From positions 25,434,199 through 25,498,198 of the forward strand of contig OX243816.1 in assembly GCA_945859605.1 (NCBI GenBank): 64,000 bases of DNA, in the 5' to 3' direction. Source of the DNA: Lumbricus rubellus. Taxonomy: Eukaryota; Annelida; Clitellata; Crassiclitellata; Lumbricidae. This document shows, piece by piece, positions 20,600-30,829 of the stretch. The translations under genes and the position numbers were made by a program. Within the stretch, counting starts at the first letter, position 1. Every line of letters begins with the position of its first letter. The notes beneath the pieces are model-generated. The model had not been told where the DNA came from. It ran no database searches and was given only the letters and a program-made list of their open reading frames with translations.

Positions 20600-22360
20600 C
20601 GTGGACAGACAAAATGTCCTCGGACAAAATGTCCTGGACAAAATGTCCCTGGACAAAAAGTCCCCGGACAAAAAGTCCCCGGACAAAATGTCCCCGGACA
20701 AAATGTCCCCGGACAAAATGTCCCCGAATAAAATGTCCCGGACAAAATATAACCGGACAAAAACTCCCAGGCACACGGCACAACAGGAGAGTCTCATCTG
20801 CAGCACTCAGTAGGGCCTACTAGAATACGGAGGAGGCTAGATGATCCATGGTGGAGAGCCCATCACCAGTTCACGACTGCCGATTCAAAGGCACATGATG
20901 CCCTCGGATAGACATTAGCTACCCAGTCAATGACATCAATTCTAGAATAACAACAGCCTTTCTTCTCATATGGACCGCAGGAGTACAGACCCATCGGATA
21001 CGCAGGAGCTTACGTCGGGTTTGGTTCTGCTGCCATAAATGATAAACCGATGCGTGGAGCTGGATCGCCAACAAGTCACTGGTGTCTTTGACACTGCTCA
21101 ACACCCGACACTTTCCCCTTATCCCCAGAAAGAGTAGACTTGCTGCCACGCTCTGCCCACTAGATCACCACGAAAGAGGCAGAGTCGGACTCCAACGCAG
21201 AGTTCACTAGTGTTTTCTCTCCTACAGAAGCGATTGACCCTGGACTTTTCTAGACAGGGTCTGCGATTATGTACGGCGAACAACCGTTGTTCACTGAACT
21301 TCAAGGTAGACAGGGCCGTGACTCGGGTGGCTTCAGACAAAGAAGTGGGCTGGCATCCATTCCGATCCCTGAACAGTGAGCAAGTAGCGGGCCGTAGAAG
21401 CCACACTATCACCCAGGATTACCGTGTTTACAGCCATGGGAGTCCTGACACTTTGCAAAGACTTACTACGCTTCTTTTCAGTTGCCTACAAATGTTTGCT
21501 TGGTTGTACCAAAGTGGTTAATTTTGTAGGTTTAATAATCATAATTATTGTAATATACTTAGACATTTTAATTATTGTCTTTTATTATGTATTCGCTATT
21601 TTTGGTAATTTCTAATCATGCCAAGGCCGTAGCCAGAATTTGAATTCTGGGGTGCTTCTTCGGGGGAGAATTTCTGACGACCTTTTTTTAGTCGTCAAAA
21701 TTTCTCATGACCTTTTATTAGTCGTCCGAAACGGCTTTCTTACCATTTTCGTCTAATTTCATGTTTGTTATTATGTGCGGGTGAATACATTCCATTTGTT
21801 TACTTTTTCATTTTGGGGTGTTTTCATGGTTTTATTTCATGGTTTTTACATCATGTGCTAGTAAATGCATTAGGTTATTTTTTACATTTTTCATTGGGGG
21901 AGGGGGCATTGTTCAAACACCCAAAACACCCCATAGCTACGGCCTTGAATCATGCCATTTGCTTATTTTCCTTGATCGGAATTACATTAGATTGGAACAT
22001 TTAGAAAAGCATGGGGCCTAAATAGAAGGTTTATAGATCTAATAATACTGACAATAAATCTTTTTGCGCAAATAACTGCTGCCAAAATACAGAGGGACTG
22101 GTGAAAGAACGTGCAGTTTTATGATCTTTAAAGGGACTATTTGTCCAGGGACTTTTTGTCCGGGGACATTTTATCCGGGGACTTTTTGTCCCGGGACATT
22201 TTGTCCGGGGACATTTTATCCGGGAACTTTTTGTCCAGGGACATTTTGTCCGGGGACTTTTTGTCCAGGGACATTTTGCCCAGGGACTTTTGTCCAGGGA
22301 CATTTTGTCCGGGACATATTGTCCGGGACATTTTGTCCGAGGACATTTTGTCCTAGCACC
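20600..22360. mobile_element. Array-ended transposon 2 (GGACAAAATGTCC units), 8-bp target duplication
   Basis: Direct repeats ATCTTAAC at 20592-20599 and 22361-22368 (9 bp if the preceding C is counted). The left array, 20600-20765, has about nine units of GGACAAAATGTCCCC. The right array, about 22130-22360, has a dozen units in inverted orientation (GGACATTTTGTCC, GGGACTTTTTGTCC). Termini read inwards are CGTGGACAGACAAAATG and GGTGCTAGGACAAAATG. The 1.3-kb interior contains a hAT MITE (21622-21947) and no recognisable transposase. Arrays give false repeated open frames. Confidence 0.8.
21622..21947. mobile_element. hAT-like MITE
   Basis: Inverted ends CAAGGCCGTAGC and GCTACGGCCTTG with perfect 8-bp repeats AATCATGC at 21614-21621 and 21948-21955. 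326 bp, non-coding. Nested inside array-ended transposon 2. Confidence 0.85.
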
Positions 22361-22734
22361 ATCTTAACTACTAACAGAACAGACAGCCTTCAATACGCCA
22401 CATAATCTATGGGCATAATTATGCTACTTAGGTGTATGCTTATAGGTTTTTAACACATTAGAGTGATTAGACGAATATTGCAAGATGTGTTGTATAATTT
22501 TATATTTTACATTAGAATAATGCATCCAATAGATAGTCAAATAGACATACATAATTATAAAGGTCTAACAAGTATACAAGTTTGGTTCGGTTACAATCCA
22601 GTGGTCTAAGATTTAACTTACATGCAGGTCAAGTATGGTCAAGCAAAAACCAAAAGATCCAAATTGAAATGAAACTAATCCAATGTAATTCCCATATCTA
22701 CAGATATATATGTTTTTTAGTGGAGAGAACTTAC

Positions 22735-22882
22735 GTGCCACAAAGAGTTTAGCAATGCTGACTTTGTTCTGAATAGTGCACGAGTAGAGTCCTTCATCTT
22801 GAAATGAAACATTCATCACCTTCAGTTGATGCTTAAAACCATCCTTCAAATACTGGAATTTAGAACTCCTCAAGTTCAAAAG
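22735..22882 (-). CDS. Muscle-type Ig protein, exon 5: second half of Ig domain 3
   Basis: 148-bp exon with acceptor TTTCTTCCAG and donor GGCAC|GTAAGT; starts in phase 0 and ends in phase 1. It encodes LLNLRSSKFQYLKDGFKHQL, KVMNVSFQDEGLYSCTIQNK, VSIAKLFVA: C' to G strands with the D-E-G-x-Y-x-C turn. It completes the domain begun in exon 4. The KYxFxxDGxKHxLxI pattern resembles the C3 domain of myosin-binding protein C, but titin domains are similar. 22369-22734 is A/T-rich with nothing recognisable. Confidence 0.88.
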
Positions 22883-22929
22883 CTGGAAGAAAGATAAGAA
22901 CTAAATACAAAACAGAATTAAAAACAGAA

Positions 22930-24498
22930 GTTCAGGATAAAATGGATCGTCTGTTGTCTGCAATCAGTGCACCACCCATCACTGACTTTCCTCTTTTTTC
23001 CAAGAATGGTAACAGCAGCCAGCCAACTCAATTTTGCTGCTCATTTACAATGTACCATGCTCCACAGAGATTTTATCGAATGGCGGCCTACTGACAACAC
23101 GTGAGGCGTGCAATAAAACCTAAATTTCATTAGTTTCAATAATAAACAGACATCCTAGCTCTTGAAAAGATTACAGGATCAAGCGAAATTTTTATTCGTG
23201 CTCCAAGTCATTCTGCCTACGAGTGTACTTTCTAGAAACCATGTAAGAAGAGGAGACAAAGTCAAGGAAGTGCTCAAATTATTTCAGGATGAACGAATCA
23301 TCCGACTAATGACCACTCTAAACAAGATTTTCTACACAGATGTTGAAACCATTTGACAAATACATGGAATCATTTTCTGCAAAATAAAAAAAAACTCAAA
23401 ACAAAATCACAAGAGATTACTTTTACCAAAATTCATGAATCTCAATTCCTCAGACAATCGTCTTTGGAGCAAGAAAACACTCTGCTGCGCCTGAAACTTG
23501 ACAAAGTGGAGAACCAATTTCGACTCAACAATTTACTCTCTCACAGATCTCCTGAGGCAACCTGGTGAGCAATAGGAACACTAAGTCTCTAACTCACTGC
23601 TGCACTGGACGTAGTTGACATGTGTAATAAACGCCTTCTCACTTTAAAATTCAAGAGGCAGATATTTCCTACATATACAGAAACCCTCCCCAGGGAAAAG
23701 CAACTGCATCCTTTAGTTATACAATTCACCCAAAGAAAAATATGTGATGCATTGGATCAAGGAAGCTTATCCGAACTACTGAGAGGACTCTTGTGCTGAA
23801 AGAATTGTCTTATGGTATGGCAGATTGGAGGAGGCCTTGACCATCGCCAGCACAGTGGGAAAGCAAATCGAGCATCTCAGTAAAGGACACTAGAGGGACA
23901 TCGATCCCAAAAAAGGAACAGAGTTGTGGTGAAGGGTCAATGAAATTATAAAGAGCAGATCCTGCACACAGATTAACAGTGAACTGACTGTAAACAGGCA
24001 TTACGCTACAATCCCAAATGATCAGCAATACCAGAAACCCTCAATCAAGCAGATCGTTAAGAGGGCCTTTCACGTCTTGGATCATTTACACCATACAGCT
24101 GAAGGAGCTGACAGAATACCTGCAATGTCCTGCATGGTTACTGACACTTGCAGACCCTATCCTATCAGGGGTCCTCTCGGGTATTATCAACCAGTCACTG
24201 TGCAACTCCTATCAGAGCAAGGGAAGACGGCCATAATTCACTCGATCGCCAAGGTTGCAGCACCATCAGTACCAGCGGATTACCGGCCTATATTCATCTT
24301 ACTGGTATTGTCCAGAATGGATGGAGAGAGAGGTCATGCAATCTTTCCTCTACCCAATCTTTGTCAATCCGCCAATGTCTACGCTGCTGCAGAATAAGTA
24401 CGCGTTCCGCCCGACAGGTTCAACAATAGCAGTGCTCATCTCCATCCTGCACCACGTCACCGCCCTCCTCGAACCCAATGCGTATGCCGCGATCGTCT
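22930..24498 (+). mobile_element. Degenerate CR1-like LINE with RT start
   Basis: Frame-shifted plus coding. Clear parts: AFHVLDHLHHTAEGADRIPA, TAIIHSIAKVAAPSVPADYR (the WKxAxIxPxxK…ADYRPI motif of non-LTR RTs), and LLQNKYAFRPTGSTI. It runs into the hAT element at 24507. The left part (22930-24000) has lower-quality fragments such as LEQENTLLRLKLDKVENQF. Strongly decayed. Confidence 0.65.
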
Positions 24499-24506
24499 CG
24501 CTAGCA

Positions 24507-25757
24507 CAGGGGTGCGCAACCTTTTCGGCAGTGTCGGCCGCATCAAAAGTCTACAATCTTACCACGGCCGCCAGTGTTTAATCTATTCCCCTTCTGGGGG
24601 GCAGGGAATCGACGTTTCTGGGTAGGGACCAAGGAGCGTCCGGCAGACGATCTCCGTTGCGCGTTACACCAAGAGGGGGTTTGAATTTTTTATTTCTACA
24701 TTGCAATGGTAACATTTTAAGCCGTCATCTATACAAAATTGCTGTAAATTTTCATTGCTGATAAGATTCACTGTGGTTTAAGACTTAAATAAATAGGCCT
24801 ATACTGAGGCCTACAATAATAATTTTCGGCAAAAATATACTGTTTGCGTTGTCCGCTTTTAAGATTTTATTAGGCCTACTTCACTGCAGATGAGTAATCT
24901 AATCGATTGCTTACTATATCTGTCTCCACTACGAAAAATCAGTTTCCCATTTCTCATAATTTGAATGTCTTTTTCTCCTCTTCCAATGTTCGATTTCTCT
25001 TCAGAGACATCATAATCAACAGCTGACAATTTGTGATTTACACCAAGTTTACACTTTACAGATAGAATACAGAAGAATCTACTAATGCTTCTCTTCTAAT
25101 CGCAGTGAGTGGATGACCTATTCATGCTGCTCATGCAGTCAGACAAACGCATGATCAAGGTCTGAGCCCCATGCAGCTTTCTACGCCACCTGTTTTCCAT
25201 TCTGCCCTACACAGATAGCGTACAGTTGTATGCATGTAACCTAATATACTTGAAAATCATCTGTGGTGTAAGTTTCATTGGTCACACTCTCTCCCGCCAG
25301 CATCGGCCAGCTGACGGTCAGCCCGGTTTGTACAGTATCAAGATCTTTCCACTCATTAGTGGAGTAATCTTGGTCCATAATTTGTATACAATGATTGACT
25401 GTCCGGAGCTGGGCAGGCTATGGGATATTATTAGTACTCTGACGGATTCTTTGAGCTACATCTGGAGGATAGGCTACATGCGCAGCTGATACCTCTAAGA
25501 TGCATGCACATGCGACGGACAACAGGTGCTTCAAGTGAGAATATTATAATTATAGGCTAATATCTACATACACTAACAAAAACACAAATGCAACTCATTG
25601 CTTCACATAACCTTAGTTTTAATACAATTGAATAAAATATTTATGAATTTATCTACAAGGGGGTTAACGGCCGCCAGTATCCTTTAGTTAGATATGCGTC
25701 CACGGCCGCCAATAATTCCTTTCACGGCCGCATGCGGCCGCAGGTTGCGCACCGCTG
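24507..25757. mobile_element. hAT-like element inserted in the LINE
   Basis: Ends CAGGGGTGCGCAACC and GGTTGCGCACCGCTG with perfect 8-bp repeats CGCTAGCA at 24499-24506 and 25758-25765. Subterminal regions are rich in CGGCCGC words, a common hAT feature. 1251 bp; no transposase was recognised. A related interior (GTGTTTAGTCTAGTCCCC … GAGCGTCCGG) recurs near 63010-63140. Confidence 0.85.
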
Positions 25758-25803
25758 CGCTAGCAGATGTTTCATTGGTGGATCGGTGAGAACTGGATAC
25801 AGG

Positions 25804-27391
25804 CAGTGAGATTTTAGTTCTTAGATTAATTTTACTTCTAGTTCTTATTCACTTCTGTTGACGTGATTTTACTTCTACTTCTACTTCTAGTTCTCAAATA
25901 ATTTTACTTCTAGTTCTTATTCACTTCTACTAGAGCAATTTTACTTCTACTTCTATTTCCAGTTCTCAGATATGGGTGCTTTTTGGGGATTAAACTCCAC
26001 GCTTGGGACCAATTTGTCGAATACATGGTTTTCATTGCCAGAAGGCCGATAGCATCCGTGTCCCACAGGGTGAGAATTGCCGGGGGGTTGGGGTTCCAGC
26101 CCCCCAGTCTTTCTTAGAGCCCCATGTTAAAGTCTGTTTTTCACACCTCGATTCTAAGTGGATAATGGTCCAAACCCCCACGTTATTTTTCCACAATTCT
26201 TACACTGGTGTCCCATGATAAAGAAGGGACTTGTGGCCTGTGCGCCCAGGTTACAGGCCGAGGTATTATAATGTTCCTGCTATGCATGGGGGATCCATAG
26301 AATAATGGTAACATAACTGGCGTGAAGAGCAGAACATCAGGTAGGATGCAGGAAAGATTCCTGCTATCATATATCAAAGGTCCACTAGTCCATCATTTGC
26401 TAGAACGTTTGATAACACTTAGTCTAGTCTAGATATGAATACAAAGAACTAAACATTCCAAAGTACGATATTGCAATGTGATGTGAATGAATCAGAATAA
26501 GATGTTGTATGACTATTCCTACAGTACTAACGGGATTTTATAGAACTAAATAAAGGTGACAGACAAAGGATATTATGAACGAGAATATTTTGTAACTGTA
26601 AACTCTAAGGTTTATGATTTTTACCTCAGATTAAACAAAGTGGTCCGTTTCCTTCTTTGCCCTCAAAATATGTTGCGACAGAGTTGTTCAAGCCTGATAT
26701 ATTTCACCCTGGATAGTAAATCAGGTCCTGGCCAGAGAATTCTGTTGAGAGTCTCCCTTGCCAGCGGACTACCTCTGCTCAGTCTCACGTGCCTGACTAT
26801 TGTCTCTCCTTAGTTAACACGGGCCAATCATAGCTTACCTAACTCCAATGGTCACCCTGCCGGTCGGCACTGGTTTCCTCATTCCCTCAGCCCTGCATTA
26901 TCTCAATTTGCATAAGGCTCTTGTGCATAAGGTTCTTGTGTGGATTGATCTCGAATAGCCCCTAAGTCCAAACCGGTTTAGACTAGTTTAATTATGACCC
27001 CGGGAATACAGGTAAACGTCTCTTTGTTCTGTGAGTAATCGGCTTCCTCACAAAACTAAACTTCGGCCCATAAAAATCAGAAGTCTCTTAATTTTCGTTC
27101 TCAAAATATTTATACTTCTTATTCTTATTCACTTCTGAAGTTCTTGATTCCACTTCTTATTCTATTCTCGTTCTCAAAATATTTATACTTCTTATTCTTA
27201 TTCACTTCTGAAGGTCTTAATTCCACTTCTTATTCTATTCTCGTTCTCAAAATAATTTTTATTCTACTTCTACTTCTGCTGAACGAAAATACAATAATTA
27301 TTATTCTGAGTAGACTTCTTGAAGAGGCGCTATATAAGTTTTCGGAATGAATGAATTCTTATTCTACTTCTTATTCACGAAAATATCACTG
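25804..27391. mobile_element. hAT-like element with CTTCTATTCTCA-type subterminal repeats
   Basis: Ends CAGTGAGATTTTAG and CGTGAATAAGAAG-type complement (…AAAATATCACTG) with perfect 8-bp repeats GATACAGG at 25796-25803 and 27392-27399. Both sides hold irregular tandem repeats of ACTTCTAGTTCTTATTC. It contains a LINE 3' hairpin fragment at about 27300-27355 (TTCTTGAAGAGGCGCTATAT). 1588 bp, non-coding. Confidence 0.8.
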
Positions 27392-27399
27392 GATACAGG

Positions 27400-28270
27400 T
27401 AGACTCGTACTAGTTCTTGCTCCACCATCCTAGACAAGTATTGATATGGACCTGTAGTAGAGTGGTTGCATCTCTAATAGAAAATTTTCAACTTAAGATC
27501 TCATATTTCTCCAACCCGCCATTCCGTGCCACTTGGTCTAAAACCTATGTAGCCCAAAAGTTATCATAATTGAAAAATATTTAGGACTTGCGCAACGTCG
27601 TTGAAGTTTAGTTTTCTACAAATAATTGTCGTAATTTTGAGCATAAGTATTATTTACTTCAAAGTCTTAGAATTATAGTTTTCCTACAGAAATACTTTAT
27701 GATTTTTACTTAGGCACAGCCGAAAGGTATATTTTACAATGTTTGTGTCATCAGTGATTGCTAATTATCAATTTTTATGAGCATTTTAGCGGTAATTGAC
27801 AAGTGAGGGAATTCCTGCGAAAAATGATCTATTCTGTCCAATGTTATGATCTTTTATTAGTTACATTCCAAGTCATCAATGCACTACCGTACACAATACA
27901 CATAGTCTTACATACATTAGGCCTATTATTATATCTTAGGCTGTATAGTATCTCATGCATTGTAGAATTTATCATGTATTAGGCCCTATAAGCCTACAGT
28001 GTTATGATGCAAAGGTTCTATGTAATTGTTTGTGTTCCAAACAACGATATCCTTGCTCTCCCTTCCTGTTCGACCTGTTGTATCGGCTTACAGACATGTG
28101 TTTATCTTCACCACTTGAACATGCTTTGCTTGTTCATTGCTGACCTTGTTTCCAACAACGCCATGCATAATTATTATTAACATAATTACACAGCATTATT
28201 ATAGGGGCATTATTTAAATGTCTGCATCTAATAGTGAGAAGGCGATGCCGATTACAATAGCGTTAGCGGT
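27400..28270. other. No recognisable feature
   Basis: A/T-rich sequence after the hAT element. I see no convincing coding, terminal repeats or RNA gene. It contains several copies of the word TAGGCCTA, which is frequent throughout the window. Confidence 0.5.
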
Positions 28271-30122
28271 AATATCGCATGCTAGAGGACAGAGGAGAGC
28301 TTCTAAGGTTCCAAGCTCCCATCTTGAAGAGACGTTCTAGCAGAGAACTGCTCAAAGTACTGCTCCATTATCATAAGCGTGAAAAACTTGGCATCAGGGC
28401 AGTATCACTCAGACTACTAAGCAGCTTCTTTGACAAAGCTCCAACTCAGAAGACTGAGCATATTTGGAAGCTGCAGACCGGCAAGGTTTAAAGAAGCTAG
28501 CATCGGCTGCAAACCCATCAATAACAGTAGCCTAAATGGACGACGAGAGCAATTTACTGCTTGAGGATGTTGCTATTTCAAGACAAGTATCCTCTAGACT
28601 ACAGCAACGATTATAGTCAAAGAGTCGGCTCATCTTATGACGAATATGTGTGGGAGCATCCGGAAATAATTAATTAAGCTTATTAGTCTATTTGGGACAT
28701 GCATCCACCTGGCAGCCATTAGTTTCAAACCCCACCAGCATTCAGCAACCACTGATCCTAGGAACGATCTAGTACTGCTGTTTTATCTCTCTTTATATCC
28801 ACGGAAGGTCATTGCCGATGCCGCTGTGACACCCTTTGGCCGAAATCTCTGGTATTTATCCAAGCTGTTGGCAAGCTTAGGTTTCTTTCACAATGACTTG
28901 TCATTGAAAGAGAAGAAATTGATCATAGCAGTTCTAGTGGACAAAGAAGGTTCTGAGATCCACAAACGTATACAACAACTCTTCTCCCAACCATTCGCAA
29001 AAAAGGCTAGATCGACATCATTTCGTGATAAATTCAACCCATGACCTGTTCTGCATCTTGAACTAAACTACTAGATGCACTTCTGGAACACGATCCAGTT
29101 AAGCGGTCGGATAAAGCATGAAGACTGCATGAAGAGCTCGACAAGCTGGAGATCCATAAAGGTTATCAGTAGGGCTGTTGATTTAATCGCGTTAACGCGT
29201 GCGATTAACGCGTTAAAAAATTCTGCGATTAAAATTTTTAACGCATTAATCGTACGCGTTAATTAGATATGATTAAAATGGAATCAGATGCAGAAAAACT
29301 CGTTTTAAACGGAAGGCTCATACTTAAAGCTAGTGATACATTCTTTGGCAAAAATTCCAACAAAGAATTTGAGTGTTGTCGTAGCAATTCTTTGTTCGAT
29401 TATCGCCTGCATGCGAACCAAAACATGCGTTAAACGTTAACGATGAGCCTCCAGGTTTCAAATGATAAATGTTTACACAAGGACAACAGTTAGGCCTATA
29501 GGGCCTACTGAGACGAGGTTTGGCAAGAACCGCAACCTCTTGTGAAAAATTGTGGCTAAATAATGAGGTTCAATAATATTATAGTAGACCTACCACTAGA
29601 CCTATTGCTAATTAATAAAAGCATCCCTTGAACCGACCAATGTAAATAAACTGGTGTGCAACTGGTAGGCCTATACAATAATTGGCTGAATAAATAATTA
29701 ATTTTGATAAAACTGTTCAATAAACTAAATGCAGAAATTAAATAGGCCTAAATCAAAGGTTATTGAATATGTTTGCAATAGAAAGAATGCATTCAGTCAA
29801 TAAATTTTATGCTTCATGGGATCCTTAGAAATGAGTAAGATTAATATATTGGACGAAAATGTATTGCGATTAATTTGGCGTTAATTGCGATTAAAAAAAT
29901 TAATCGTGCGATTAATTTCGATTAAAATTTTTAATCGAACAACAGCCCTAGTTATCAGTGATCTAGCTGAGCGAGGTGTCACCCTTATTCAGCATTTCAA
30001 TGCCTCAAGTACAAGGAATGAACAACAAAAACAATTTATATCAGAAGTTGTAGAAGAACATCGCAGCTCGTTCTCAGCACACACAAAAGTGAGTGCCGCA
30101 GAGTCTTCAAGGTCACATTGAC
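28270..30122 (+). pseudogene. Unidentified coding remnants, interrupted by a hAT MITE
   Basis: Plus-strand fragments: 28279-28491 (ELLRFQAPILKRRSSRELLK, LLHYHKREKLGIRAVS), 28826-29044 (FGRNLWYLSKLLASLGFFHN, LIIAVLVDKEGSEIHKRIQQ) and 29951-30119 (DLAERGVTLIQHFNASSTRN). They look like one decayed protein gene of mobile-element type, but I cannot name the family. The third piece continues the sequence cut at 29169 by the hAT insertion. Confidence 0.4.
29170..29950. mobile_element. hAT-like MITE
   Basis: Ends TAGGGCTGTTGATTTAATCG and AATCGAACAACAGCCCTA with perfect 8-bp repeats GTTATCAG at 29162-29169 and 29951-29958. Subterminal ATTAATCG/CGATTAA words repeat on both sides. 781 bp, non-coding. 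Confidence 0.88.
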
Positions 30123-30414
30123 ATTGATTAAATACATAAGCAGCAATAATAATAATTGCAATCTTGATCACCAAACAGTGTAATCATAGGTAATCATGTA
30201 TGCAATAATATAGTCACATTGTATTGAATTCTGCTTTGAGGATGCATGATTTATTATGCTTGCAATTCAAGTTTTCGCTTCTTCGGTACATGGTGAAACT
30301 TTGATGGTGTTGCGCAAGTCCTAATTATTAATATTTTCTCTCACAACTTTTTGTGTGATGTTTCTGGATGGAATGGCACCAAATGGAAACTTGGAGAACA
30401 GTGGATTCCAACTT

Positions 30415-30640
30415 TCATTTCTAACGACCACCCTAACCTGTAGTCGCCTGGTGTTGTCAGGTTGGTTGTCTTGGTGATCGGATGGATAATAACTTTCTTC
30501 CACTGCATGGATACATGAGCAGTGGAGATCGACATGTTTATGAGACGCGATATGGCTTCAGAGATACCCGGAGTGGCCAGGCGTAAGTACCATGTAGGCA
30601 GCCCATCTGAACCTTGCCCTTTGATGAGAATGCTCGCTTG
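30415..30640 (-). pseudogene. CR1-like LINE RT, N-terminal motif fragment
   Basis: Minus frame: SDGLPTWYLRLATPGISEAI, INMSISTAHVSMQWKKVIIH, PITKTTNLTTPGDYR. This is the GxDGLPxWxL … WKxxxIxPxxK … DYRP region of a non-LTR RT. Short and truncated. 30123-30414 has nothing further. Confidence 0.7.
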
Positions 30641-30829
30641 CCATTGGTCAGCACGTCGTCGGTGCTATGAATATTAATTAGATAATATCACCCCATCCGA
30701 GGTCACCAAGTTCAAAAGCGCTGTCAGCTGCCCCAATTATGAAAAAATGCATTTTGCGCTCTGATCTGCCTACGTTTCATGTGCATTTTGGCCAGCCTAT
30801 TAACCACTACTAGTCACTCTTCATGTCCG

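Noticed and set aside
20600..20770. Regular repeat-spacer look resembling a CRISPR array
   Set aside because: Units are only 13-17 bp with near-identical spacers, the array is mirrored at 22130-22360, and the context is eukaryotic. It is a transposon terminus.
20541..20823. Repeated DKMSPDKMS-type and GHFVRGHFVRG-type proteins
   Set aside because: Translations of the array units of transposon 2; the same occurs at 22031-22405 and 39049-39253.
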